Assembly (NCBI RefSeq): GCF_002797535.1
Contig: NZ_PGFD01000003.1
Coordinates: forward strand, 1-64,000
Reading direction: 5' to 3'
Source of the DNA: Chryseobacterium geocarposphaerae
Lineage (GTDB): Bacteria; Bacteroidota; Bacteroidia; Flavobacteriales; Weeksellaceae
Length of the DNA stretch: 64,000 nt
Position numbers and translations under genes: made by a program. Positions within the stretch are counted from its first letter, which is position 1. The number at the start of each line of letters is the position of its first letter. Below, piece by piece: positions 16,050-27,711 of the stretch. The notes beneath the pieces were generated by a model. It saw nothing but the letters and a program-made list of their open reading frames with translations, did not search any database and was not told where the DNA came from.

Positions 16050-19000
16050 GATATTTTTTTATGTATTTTCTGTATTTCAGCATCAAGGTTTTGCCAACAG
16101 TTCTGGCTCCATATTCTTACGTATTCTAAACCTGTATTCCGTACGATCTTTTCTTTATGCACATCTTCCAGATAACCGAGGTTTCCAGAATATTTTTCTT
16201 TACTCATTGCTTCGACAATAATAGACTTCCCATCTTCTTTTTCAATGAGAATATCAAATTCATAGCCTCCGAAATGATGGTTCTTCAGTACATTCAAATG
16301 AGGAAAGTCTTTCTGTAATCGGTTATAAATTACATCAACCAGGGTATTCGAACTATTATTCTTCTCCGAATGACTGGTATATCCAAACTGATCCAGTGTA
16401 TTCAGAATTTCTACTCTTTGATTTTCATTGTTATCGCTAACCGCCTTACAATATGCCAGATACGCATACAAAACAGCTTTTCTGTTATTTGAGCCTTCCT
16501 GTTCCAGAGCTTCTTTATAATTTGAGAAAACATCTTCGGGAATCGAGTTACAGACATAAATTTTTTCCTTCGCACGGGTAATAATTACGTTAAGCAGTTT
16601 ATACCCTTTTGTATGATTGATCGGACCGAAACTCTGGATAAATTTTCCGCTGGATTTTCTTCCATAAGTGGTTGAAATAATGATAATATCTCTTTCATCT
16701 CCCTGAATATTTTCAAGGTTTTTAATGAACAATCCGGCAGCTTCCAGTCCCTGGATTTTTTCCTTAAAGACTTCATTTCCGGGAATGCTGGTTTCCTGAA
16801 CAATTTTTCTTTTAATATAATTTCGCTGCGAAATATTGAAGGTTGCAATTCCCACCGAAGGATAATTCCCATCTTTCAAAGGCTGAATATTCTGTAAGAT
16901 TTCCAACACTTTATCCGCTTCTTCCTTATTCGTATGTTCATCAAAAATTCCGTCTACCTGAAAAAATTCAACCGGTAACGTTTCAGATTTTGTAGGAAGA
17001 GGCTTCAAACGTGAATTGTAGAACGCATGATTGGAAAAATCGATCAGATAAGGATGTTTAGAACGGTAATGGAAATCCAGATGATTTTTTTCAAACTGAC
17101 TTTCTGTGGCAAAATCCAATAAAGATTCGATATTTAATAAGGAATTTTTATAGGTGATCACCTCATTTTCAGATTCAATATCGTCTTCATCTTCAATTGT
17201 TCCGTCAAAAACTTTGCTGAAATAATTGGAAGGAGGCATTTGATGCTCATCTCCTGCAATAATGATATTTCTTCCTTTCAACATGGCCGGAAGATTGTCT
17301 TCCAGTTTCAGCTGACTGGCTTCATCGAACACCACATGATCAAAGTAAAAGTTCTTCCCCTGAAAAAGATTGCTGCATGCATCAGGAGTCGTAAGAATGA
17401 TCGGAAAAAAGCTGGTAAAAAGATCAATATCTTTCTGAACAATCTGTCTTAATGTTAATCTTTTATGATTTACACTACTTCTCTTGTTATAAAGATTGGC
17501 AACCGTAATGTCTTTATTTGTTTGTTCAAACTTCTTCACTGCATTTTGCTGAGCATCATTCCAGAAATACTGAATAAAATTCTGCTGGGAAGATCTGTAC
17601 TGTGTTATGTTTTTCGTAATTTCCTCGTAATTCTTTTCGTTAAAATTAAGTTTTGAATCAGAATATTTATTTAACAATAACGGAAAATAGGCAGCATAGA
17701 AAGAAGCTTTCCAATTGTTAACCGAATAAAGCTTCTCCAATATCTTTTTCTGAAAAACACTTAAAGGCTGGTAAAAGTAAAACCAGTTATATTCAGTTAA
17801 CAAAGGATTTTCAGGATGATTTCTATATGTTCCGTATCGGTCTAAAACAGAAATCAGATACTGATCAAAGTTTTGATAGGTATTTCCAAAGTTCAGATCT
17901 TTCACCCACTGATCATTAGAAATATTTTTCTTCAACTGCTGAATTCGCTGGGAAATCATCTCCGTTTCTCTTCCCGAAATCACAGGATCGAAAATATTTA
18001 GGAAATCAATGGTATTGAACTGTTGTTCCAGTTGAGAAGAAAATTCAGACTGAAGGTTTTGTATTTTCTGGCGGTAATTCAGAATTTCGTTTCTATTGTT
18101 CCAAAGATTTTCGGACAGCTCGATCGAAGGGAAAAATTCGTTTAAACTTATCTGTTTAACAGCCGAACTAATTTCCAGTAATCTTTTCTGATTGTTGATT
18201 TTCTTTTTCTTTGCGGAAGAAAACAATGCCATGAACTTATAGAAAAATCCGTTTGTAATTTCCGGGTGAAATTCTTCTGAATTTTGATTGAGAATAGAAG
18301 TGATCACTTCCGCTTCATTGATTAAAGATGATAATTTTTGAAGGCTCTGACTAAAATCCTGCTTTTTCTTTTCTTCATAGGCGGGTTTAAAATCAATGAT
18401 CAGCGACTGAATCTCATCCCACCTCTTTTCATAATCATGGAAAGAATCATCTAAATCTTGCAGGCTGTTATGAAAATTCTCACGGATCAGCTTTTCAGGA
18501 TTGATAAATGAAGATTTTTCAAAAGGTTGATATTCCTGATAAATCTCTTTTCCTTTTTCTAAAACATATTCAATTTCTTTCCCCTCCTCTTCTGAAAAAG
18601 AAAACTGAATGTCCTGAACATCCATATTTTCTTTGATTTCTTGAAACTTTAAGAGATCACCTACAATTTCCGTCCAGTTTTTACCTGAAATCAAATCTGA
18701 ATTCAGGAGCTCATGAACCGTATTAATAATTGTTTTATGCTGTAAAATTTCTGTCAGCTGATCTTTCAAAGACTGAACAGAATAAGGCTGTTCCTGTTTT
18801 TTAAAGTCGGCTGGATCAATGGTATTTCGGACAGCATCTACCACTAACTTCCTGTCGGAAACACTATCCTTGATCATAATGCAATACCGCTCCAGACCGA
18901 GTTTATGAAGTGCATGATACAACACTTCCAATGCCGTTTGTTTTTCGCAGACAACAATGGTTTTTTGTTTGTTTTCCAGTGCATTGACCAAAACTGCAGT

Positions 19001-20047
19001 CAGCGTCTGACTTTTTCCTGTTCCCGGAGGACCCTGAATCAGAATTTTCGTCTGTGATTTTAGGGATTCTAAAATTCCCTGCTGGGAAGGATCAGTTTCT
19101 ACAGAGGTTATAGATTGAAAGTCTGATGCTATTGCATTTTCAAGAGGTTTAAATTCTCTCTTTAACGATTCATAATCATTGATAATATTTTGTTTCTGAA
19201 CTTCAAAAATGGAAAAAACACCGGATTTAATGATGATCGCATCGCCATTGTTCTGAAGCTGTTCTTCATAGGAAGCTTTCGTTTTGATCAATGGGATTTC
19301 TTCATAATTATTAAGAATAAAATCAAGGTTCTGGGTAATTTTAAGCTGATCCAAAAGGGTTTGGCAAATCTGTAACAGTTCCAGTTTATCTATTTTTCCG
19401 TCAGCAAGCATTTCTTCAGAAATCTGTTCCACTACAATTCCCGAATCATTTTGCAGATGATTGATCAGAACTTCATTCACATAAATCGGATCATCTTCTG
19501 TTCTGCTGATTTCCCAAGTATTGAGCTCATTGACCGGTTTTATATTGACAGACCAGATCAAGATAGGAGAAGCAGAGATCTGCCCGTCCATATCTTTCCT
19601 TATCAACATCGGAAAACCGAAGCCCAAAGAATTGATTCCTTTCTCAGACTGTATCACTTCATTTTGAAAGATCAGGTTTTCCAGACTTATGGAAAGTTTT
19701 TCCAGGATTACATTTCGTGTTTTATCTTTAACCAAAGCAACTTCTGTTGTCTCATTTTCGGTTTCCTCTTTTTCATCATCAAACAGGTAAATACTGTCTT
19801 TTTCTTCAGTTTTAGAAACCTCATCCGTAATTTTATCGTGAATGGAGAATTTAAAATTAACGTTCTTTTGCGTTAAAAGGTTAATGATAAAATGCTCGGG
19901 AAGACTTTTATGAATATCAGAAAGCCGGGCAAGATCAAATTTATATCTTGAATTTCCGGGAATAGCATTTAAATGAACACCTCTTCTATTACCTGTTTTC
20001 AGCTTGTTTTGAAATGCCTGAAATATTTCCGGATTTAAATTTTCCAT
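16046..20047 (-). CDS. Very large SF1 helicase (DNA2/NAM7-like) with nuclease-like tail
   Basis: A 1333-aa protein with an SF1 (Upf1/DNA2-like) helicase core split by a long insertion: Walker A QGPPGTGKSQT near residue 337, a roughly 550-residue coiled, Glu/Gln-rich insertion, Walker B FDEASQL near 909, GDEHQMPP near 932, a QGDERD segment near 1120 and TRAKEKIYV near 1161. The last 110 residues (GGYEFDILIEKEDGKSIIVEAMSKE) resemble a PD-(D/E)xK nuclease of the DUF559/Vsr type, although the final lysine is not clear. The N-terminal 300 residues are uncharacterised. Helicase-nuclease fusions of this size are often anti-phage or RNA/DNA quality-control enzymes. It is transcribed away from rtcB across a 100-bp spacer and coupled to the HopJ-like gene. 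Confidence 0.85.
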   Translation of the reverse strand: MENLNPEIFQAFQNKLKTGNRRGVHLNAIPGNSRYKFDLARLSDIHKSLPEHFIINLLTQKNVNFKFSIHDKITDEVSKTEEKDSIYLFDDEKEETENETTEVALVKDKTRNVILEKLSISLENLIFQNEVIQSEKGINSLGFGFPMLIRKDMDGQISASPILIWSVNIKPVNELNTWEISRTEDDPIYVNEVLINHLQNDSGIVVEQISEEMLADGKIDKLELLQICQTLLDQLKITQNLDFILNNYEEIPLIKTKASYEEQLQNNGDAIIIKSGVFSIFEVQKQNIINDYESLKREFKPLENAIASDFQSITSVETDPSQQGILESLKSQTKILIQGPPGTGKSQTLTAVLVNALENKQKTIVVCEKQTALEVLYHALHKLGLERYCIMIKDSVSDRKLVVDAVRNTIDPADFKKQEQPYSVQSLKDQLTEILQHKTIINTVHELLNSDLISGKNWTEIVGDLLKFQEIKENMDVQDIQFSFSEEEGKEIEYVLEKGKEIYQEYQPFEKSSFINPEKLIRENFHNSLQDLDDSFHDYEKRWDEIQSLIIDFKPAYEEKKKQDFSQSLQKLSSLINEAEVITSILNQNSEEFHPEITNGFFYKFMALFSSAKKKKINNQKRLLEISSAVKQISLNEFFPSIELSENLWNNRNEILNYRQKIQNLQSEFSSQLEQQFNTIDFLNIFDPVISGRETEMISQRIQQLKKNISNDQWVKDLNFGNTYQNFDQYLISVLDRYGTYRNHPENPLLTEYNWFYFYQPLSVFQKKILEKLYSVNNWKASFYAAYFPLLLNKYSDSKLNFNEKNYEEITKNITQYRSSQQNFIQYFWNDAQQNAVKKFEQTNKDITVANLYNKRSSVNHKRLTLRQIVQKDIDLFTSFFPIILTTPDACSNLFQGKNFYFDHVVFDEASQLKLEDNLPAMLKGRNIIIAGDEHQMPPSNYFSKVFDGTIEDEDDIESENEVITYKNSLLNIESLLDFATESQFEKNHLDFHYRSKHPYLIDFSNHAFYNSRLKPLPTKSETLPVEFFQVDGIFDEHTNKEEADKVLEILQNIQPLKDGNYPSVGIATFNISQRNYIKRKIVQETSIPGNEVFKEKIQGLEAAGLFIKNLENIQGDERDIIIISTTYGRKSSGKFIQSFGPINHTKGYKLLNVIITRAKEKIYVCNSIPEDVFSNYKEALEQEGSNNRKAVLYAYLAYCKAVSDNNENQRVEILNTLDQFGYTSHSEKNNSSNTLVDVIYNRLQKDFPHLNVLKNHHFGGYEFDILIEKEDGKSIIVEAMSKEKYSGNLGYLEDVHKEKIVRNTGLEYVRIWSQNCWQNLDAEIQKIHKKIS

Positions 20048-20091
20048 CTTGTGTAAAATAATTTTGAATAAAAATATAAAATTTTTCTAAT

Positions 20092-21531
<1,440 letters not shown>

Positions 21532-21536
21532 AAATT

Positions 21537-21735
21537 TCTTTTGACTTGAATCAAAAGAAACAAAAATTCAAGACTTGGAAACTTCCGCTAAAAATTAAAA
21601 CTTAATCCTAAAATTCCCAAAACTAGCGCAAATTAATGATTGGTTCTTCGGTTCAAGATTTTAATCGCGCTTCGAACAGTGGGAATTTTTTAACGGATGA
21701 AATTTTAATTTTCTTAACGCTCCATTTTCCGAGGT
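21537..21735 (+). repeat. ~200-bp inverted-repeat element, copy A
   Basis: First of three related copies (B at 23951-24152, C at 26631-26833), all in the same orientation and all intergenic. Each starts with an imperfect hairpin around TCTTTTGTCTTG and then has two arms of about 65 bp that are inverse complements of each other, so the whole element can fold into one long hairpin. The left arm contains AAATTAAAACTTAATCC and the right arm its imperfect complement. No transposase gene or terminal duplication is visible. Confidence 0.75.
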
Positions 21736-21786
21736 CGGCTTATTGAGGTTAAGAATTCAAAATCGATTAACAAAAAAATAATAACC

Positions 21787-21840
21787 AACCTTGCAGGTAT
21801 GAAAGCACGTAAGGTTCATGAAAACCTTTTATAATAAGGT
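21787..21840 (+). ncRNA. Two short hairpins leading into the tRNA-like RNA
   Basis: Two stems precede the tRNA-like fold: AACCTT (21787-21792) with AAGGTT (21811-21816), and ACCTT (21824-21828) with AAGGT (21836-21840). They directly abut the acceptor stem at 21842, so they probably belong to the same transcript. A degenerate -7-like ACCTTGCA overlaps 21789-21796 but is weak, so the RNA may be co-transcribed with rtcB. Confidence 0.4.
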
Positions 21841-21841
21841 A

Positions 21842-21949
21842 GGAACAGTAGCTCAGATGGTAGAGCAACAAGAGTACTTTTCGCTGCTGGCAAAAAAAGT
21901 TCCTATGAATTCCAGTTGTGTGTCGCAGGTTCGAGTCCTGCCTGTTCCT
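21842..21949 (+). ncRNA. tRNA-like RNA with the anticodon loop replaced by ~42 nt
   Basis: All tRNA parts except the anticodon loop are canonical: acceptor GGAACAG (21842-21848) with CTGTTCC (21942-21948), D arm GCTC/GAGC (21851-21866), 5-nt variable loop (21920-21924), T arm GCAGG-TTCGAGT-CCTGC (21925-21941). The anticodon stem keeps four pairs (21868-21871 with 21916-21919), but about 42-44 nt replace the 7-nt loop. The insert contains a hairpin CTGG/CCAG (21887-21890 with 21912-21915) and the 18-nt motif GGYAAANNNAGTTCCTAT (21889-21906), which recurs three times downstream. The insert is far too short for a group I intron. It may be a tRNA with an unusual intron, possibly ligated by the adjacent RtcB, or a tRNA mimic like those in bacterial Y RNAs. 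It cannot decode as it stands. Confidence 0.75.
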
Positions 21950-21959
21950 CAAAATAATT

Positions 21960-22123
21960 AAGGCAAAGAAAGTTCCTATTTATAGACATTACTTTCCGCC
22001 TTTTCAAAAACTCTAAGGCAAAGGGAGTTCCTATAATTTTGGAAAACTACTCCCCGCCTTTTATAAACTATAGGTAAAAGGAGTTCCTATATTATTCACT
22101 TAAAGAAAACTACTCCTCACTTA
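21960..22123 (+). ncRNA. Array of three covarying hairpins sharing a motif with the tRNA-like insert
   Basis: Three hairpins (21960-22002, 22015-22060, 22071-22123) spaced about 55 nt apart share one architecture: a 5-bp outer stem (AAGGC/GCCTT, AAGGC/GCCTT, TAGGT/ACTTA), an internal loop AAA opposite C, a 6-bp inner stem (GAAAGT/ACTTTC, GGGAGT/ACTCCC, AGGAGT/ACTCCT) and a loop starting TCCTAT. The stem changes are compensatory, which is direct evidence of selection for RNA structure. The 5' half, GGYAAANNNAGTTCCTAT, is identical in layout to the insert of the tRNA-like RNA. The third hairpin is followed by a T-rich stretch and could attenuate the downstream 583-aa gene. Confidence 0.8.
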
Positions 22124-22141
22124 TTTTTTAAATTAAAAACA

Positions 22142-23893
22142 ATGAAAACATTACAATTATTCAATGCCGTATTAGCAAAAGAATCTGATGCAAAAGCATT
22201 TATTTCGGACAATGGTTTTATTATTGAGCCTAGCGCGATGTGGGCAAAAAAGGAAATTATTTCCTATTACGCCAAAGAAAAACTGAATGGAAGCGATTTA
22301 AATAAAACCTTTCATAAATCGTGGCAGAAAATAAAAGGCAGCACAAGATTTCAATTGTTAGTTGAACAGATCAACCATTATGTTTCGACGTATGGAAGCA
22401 ATTTTCAGGCTGAAATATATATTCCGAATGAAGTATTGGATATTCCTGGTTTAAAGTTAAATTTTAAAGTCATTAAAGCCTATTCAAAGGGAGAAATGAC
22501 GGAAAAATGCCTTGCTCTTTTGAAGTCCGGAATTGCGTTGAAAGAAGAAACTATCGATGATATCCTGAACATTCTGCATCACGAGCTGGAATACGATTTC
22601 ACAGGAAAGGAAAACATCCGAAATAAAGAAGCAGTGATAAAAATTGCCGACCGATACGATATTTACCCTGAAAATCCTGTTGAGTTTTTCCGATATGTAA
22701 TTTATAAAACAACGAAAGAAACACTTTTGATTAAGAACGATGATTTAATTAATGATATTAAGCAGAGTAAATTCAATCCAACTTATCTTTTTGAAAGTTT
22801 CGGACTGGAAAAAATGGCGGAAATTTTCAACCGTTTCAAACCTTTATTTTTAGCATATAAAAACAGAGCGCCAAAAACGATTAATAAAATTTCAAAGCTT
22901 TCAAAAGTTTATCATCAGCCATTAGTTTCAAACCCTTTGAATAACGCAACAAACATTTTGCTGGAAAACAGCGATTTGCATTGGCTGGAAAACGCGACTC
23001 CGTTTGCATTATTTAAAGCTTTGTCGGCTTGTTATTCAAGAATGTATGGTCAGGATACTTTTGTGTATAGAATCCGAAACGGAAAATCGTGGACAAAAAA
23101 ATCCACTGCAACTTCTGTGAATGAATTGAATTATGATTTTATCTTAAATTATTTAAAATCTAAATATAATTTAACCGGAAAGAAAGTTTATTTCCCAGAA
23201 AATGTGGAATTTGGATTACCAACTTCCGAAAAAATGTTTGTTGGAAATATTCCAACCGGAACAAGATTTTATGGAGAAAGTCTTGCTGTAGGAATTTATT
23301 GGGAAAACGCATGGGGTGCTTATGATCTCGATCTTTCAGGATTGAACATTGCCGGAAAAATCGGTTGGAATGCAGCATATAACCAAAACGAAGGCCAATT
23401 GATGTACTCCAGAGATATAACTTCCGCGTCAAACGGTGCCGTAGAATATTTGTATGCTAATAAAGGCTTATCAGCTCCTACATTGGTAATGAACAACGTC
23501 TTCAGCGGGAATAGCGATTGCGGTTATAAAATCGTTATCGGAAAAGGTGATGCTATTACCTACAATTATATGATGAATCCTAATCATCTTTTTGCCGAGG
23601 CAAGATGTAATTCGGTTCAGAAACAAACGATTTTGGGGATGTTATTGCCAAAAGGCGGAAAACAATGCTTTGTATTGCTGAATTTCGGAGCCGGACATTC
23701 TCATGTTTCTGGAAATAATGAAGTCTCTGTTATGGCCACAAATGCCTTGTATCAGCAATGGTATGAAGCTGTTTCTTTCAATCAACTGGTTGAAGCGCTG
23801 GAAGCAACAATCACTTCCAATAAAGAAGAAGCAGAGTTCGATTTTTCTCTGGAAAGCTTAGAAAAAGATAGCTTTATCAAAATTTTCAAATAA
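22142..23893 (+). CDS. 583-aa protein linked to RtcB and the tRNA-like RNA, function uncertain
   Basis: I do not recognise this family with confidence. The N-terminal about 300 residues look helical, and one stretch (NPVEFFRYVIYKTTKETLLIKNDDLINDI, near residue 180) resembles RNA-repair-associated MXAN_6230/SCO0854-type proteins. A C-terminal region with YDLDLSGLNIAGKIGW (near residue 395) recalls the DLDLSA motif of TerD-like domains. There is no signal peptide, membrane segment or vWA MIDAS motif, so it is not a standard Ro60/TROVE protein. It starts 18 nt after the third structured hairpin; its mRNA leader therefore contains the hairpin array, and the protein may bind this RNA or be controlled by it. 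Confidence 0.75.
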   Translation: MKTLQLFNAVLAKESDAKAFISDNGFIIEPSAMWAKKEIISYYAKEKLNGSDLNKTFHKSWQKIKGSTRFQLLVEQINHYVSTYGSNFQAEIYIPNEVLDIPGLKLNFKVIKAYSKGEMTEKCLALLKSGIALKEETIDDILNILHHELEYDFTGKENIRNKEAVIKIADRYDIYPENPVEFFRYVIYKTTKETLLIKNDDLINDIKQSKFNPTYLFESFGLEKMAEIFNRFKPLFLAYKNRAPKTINKISKLSKVYHQPLVSNPLNNATNILLENSDLHWLENATPFALFKALSACYSRMYGQDTFVYRIRNGKSWTKKSTATSVNELNYDFILNYLKSKYNLTGKKVYFPENVEFGLPTSEKMFVGNIPTGTRFYGESLAVGIYWENAWGAYDLDLSGLNIAGKIGWNAAYNQNEGQLMYSRDITSASNGAVEYLYANKGLSAPTLVMNNVFSGNSDCGYKIVIGKGDAITYNYMMNPNHLFAEARCNSVQKQTILGMLLPKGGKQCFVLLNFGAGHSHVSGNNEVSVMATNALYQQWYEAVSFNQLVEALEATITSNKEEAEFDFSLESLEKDSFIKIFK

Positions 23894-23950
23894 CTTTTTA
23901 CTGTCATTTTAAGTGAATTCTTGAAATGGCAGTTTTTGTTTAAAGTCATT

Positions 23951-24152
23951 ATTTTCTTTTGTCTTGAAACAAAAGAAACAAAAATTCAAGACTTGGAAAC
24001 TTCCGCTAAAAATTAAAATTTAATCCTAAAATTTCCAACTTGCGTGAATTCCAAATAAGCTCTTCGATTCAAAATTTTGGTCACGCTTCAAACAATGGAA
24101 ATTTTTTAACGAATAAAATTTTAATTTTCTTAACGCTCCATTTTCCTAGGTC
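23951..24152 (+). repeat. ~200-bp inverted-repeat element, copy B
   Basis: Same element as at 21537-21735 and 26631-26833, same orientation, in the spacer between the 583-aa protein gene and cobC. Its arms differ from the other copies (AAATTAAAATTTAATCC on the left), but arm pairing is largely kept, with the right arm changed to ATTTTATTC when read in complement. Confidence 0.75.
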
Positions 24153-24219
24153 AAATAATGGATTAAGAATTATGACTACCCATAAAAGATCTGCTTAATT
24201 AGCTAAATCCATGAGAGAC

Positions 24220-24774
24220 TTATAAATTTATATTTCTAATAGAAACTAATCCGTTTTTCACATCAATCACTGTTTTCTTTCCATAATCGATCTGAATACT
24301 GAACATATTTTTCAAAGGAAACTGAAGAATAGCCTGAATAATCAATCGAATAACTCCGGCATGAGTTACAATTAAAACTTTATTGACGCTTTTTTTCGAA
24401 ATCAGTTCATTCCAGAACTCAGCAACTCGACTTTGCATTTCTAACAGATTCTCTCCGTTTTTGGCTTTTATAGTAACGAAATCTTCATACCACGGATTGA
24501 TTTCTTCTTCGGGAATTTCGTCCCATTTTTTCAGTTCCCAATCGCCAAAATTCATTTCTCGGATTCTTTCATCAGTTTCATGGTTTAGCTGAAAATATTT
24601 TGCTAACAACTGACAACGCTGAGACGGACTTGAAATTATCAAATCAAAATCTTGATCAATTTGAATGATCTTTAAATCTTCTTCAAAATCATTTCTTAAA
24701 GGCATTTCGGCAAATCCATAACACAAATGATCCGGATTTTCTACCGAAGTATGACGAATTAAATGAATTTCCAT
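24220..24774 (-). CDS. cobC: Histidine phosphatase, probable alpha-ribazole phosphatase
   Basis: A 184-aa histidine-phosphatase-superfamily protein: the phosphorylated histidine is in LIRHTS (His 6), SSPSQRC near residue 49 supplies the second arginine, EMNFGDWE near 68 the acid, and VTHAGVIR near 138 the second histidine. On its own it could be any small phosphatase. Its place as the third gene of a run with cobT and cobS, overlapping cobS by 16 nt, makes alpha-ribazole-5'-phosphate dephosphorylation in the nucleotide-loop branch of cobalamin synthesis the likely role. Confidence 0.8.
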   Translation of the reverse strand: MEIHLIRHTSVENPDHLCYGFAEMPLRNDFEEDLKIIQIDQDFDLIISSPSQRCQLLAKYFQLNHETDERIREMNFGDWELKKWDEIPEEEINPWYEDFVTIKAKNGENLLEMQSRVAEFWNELISKKSVNKVLIVTHAGVIRLIIQAILQFPLKNMFSIQIDYGKKTVIDVKNGLVSIRNINL

Positions 24775-25541
24775 ACGATAATAGTTCCCAGATACAATAA
24801 AACTTCACCAACCTGCTGAACCGTTCCCAAGCAGTCACCCGTATATCCTCCGATATGTTTCCTGAAATACCAACCCAAGTAGATTTTTCCTATATATGCT
24901 AATACAAAAGCTGGAATTAAACGCCAATCCGGAAGCAATGAAAAAGCAATAAGCACAGCCAGAAAACTTATCAATAAAGATTTTCCATCCAATGGTTTAT
25001 TTGCCAATGGTTTAGATTTGCTTACATCAATATCCGTAACATACTGATGCGTGTAAATCATTGTTCCTGAAATAAACCGGCTTGAAGTATGGGCAAAAAT
25101 AATGATAGCTGAAGTTTTTATGACATCAATACTTCCCAATTCTTTAATGCTGAAAAATTTTAAGGCAAACAACAGAATGATTCCAATTGCTCCATAAGCT
25201 CCTACCCGACTGTCCTTCATAATGGTCATGATTTTCTCTTTTCCGTAACCACCTCCGAAACTGTCACAGACATCGGTAAAACCATCTTCATGAAAAGCTC
25301 CGGTCAGCAAAACACTCGAAATCATCATTAGAACAATCGCTATTTCAAGATTAAAAAGCTGAAAGGAAAGATAGAAAATAGCAGCGTTGATGAATCCGAT
25401 CAATAGTCCCACCCATGAAAAATATTTCTGGGACTGATTCATGATCTCACTTGAATACGGAATGTTGAACGGAACAGGAATTCGGGTAAAAAACATCACC
25501 GCCGTTGCGAAGTAAATCAGTTCATTCTTTACCGCTTTCAT
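24759..25541 (-). CDS. cobS: Adenosylcobinamide-GDP ribazoletransferase (cobalamin synthase)
   Basis: A polytopic inner-membrane enzyme, 260 aa, that joins adenosylcobinamide-GDP with alpha-ribazole (phosphate) to give cobalamin. Signatures: FFTRIPVP near residue 17, GAFHEDGFTDVCDSFGGGYGKEKIMTIMKDSRVGAYG near 80-116 (the acidic metal-binding stretch) and YTGDCLGTVQQVGE near 233. About six hydrophobic segments are visible. Its start codon directly abuts the cobT stop, and its end overlaps cobC, so the three genes form a tight cobTSC operon. Confidence 0.93.
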   Translation of the reverse strand: MKAVKNELIYFATAVMFFTRIPVPFNIPYSSEIMNQSQKYFSWVGLLIGFINAAIFYLSFQLFNLEIAIVLMMISSVLLTGAFHEDGFTDVCDSFGGGYGKEKIMTIMKDSRVGAYGAIGIILLFALKFFSIKELGSIDVIKTSAIIIFAHTSSRFISGTMIYTHQYVTDIDVSKSKPLANKPLDGKSLLISFLAVLIAFSLLPDWRLIPAFVLAYIGKIYLGWYFRKHIGGYTGDCLGTVQQVGEVLLYLGTIIVWKFI

Positions 25542-26570
<1,029 letters not shown>

Positions 26571-26630
26571 TTATTAGATTAAATGATGGAGTGCAAATTA
26601 CTAAATTCCGGGTATTAAACAGATATTTAA

Positions 26631-26833
26631 TTTTCTTTTGTCTTGGAACAAAAGAGACAAAAGTTCAAGACTTGGAAACTTACGCTAAAAATTAAAACTT
26701 AATCCTAAAATTCCCAAAACTTGCGCAAGTTTAATATTTATTCTTTGATTTAATATTTGTGTCGCGCTTCGAACAGTGGGAATTTTTTAACGGATTAAGT
26801 TTTAATTTTCTTAACGCTTCAGTTTCCCAGGTC
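26631..26833 (+). repeat. ~200-bp inverted-repeat element, copy C
   Basis: Best-preserved copy. The left arm (from about 26668) and right arm (ending 26833) share a perfect 17-bp inverted match, AAATTAAAACTTAATCC, flanked by further pairing such as TTCCCA/TGGGAA and GCGC. Copies A and B lie at 21537-21735 and 23951-24152. It separates the cobTSC promoter from the rlaP promoter. Confidence 0.75.
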
Positions 26834-26875
26834 GTTTTTTCGAGCTCCACAACTCTATAACTTTCCAATCCCTGA

Positions 26876-27709
<834 letters not shown>

Positions 27710-27711
27710 CA

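Noticed and set aside
21960..22123. CRISPR array
   Set aside because: The repeats are only three plus a partial one, the conserved part forms a covarying hairpin, and the intervening loops are of unequal length (17, 20 and 27 nt). No cas genes are present.
22142..23893. Ro60/TROVE protein
   Set aside because: Position next to a tRNA-like RNA and rtcB suggested it, but no vWA MIDAS motif (DxSxS) or clear TROVE HEAT-repeat pattern is visible.
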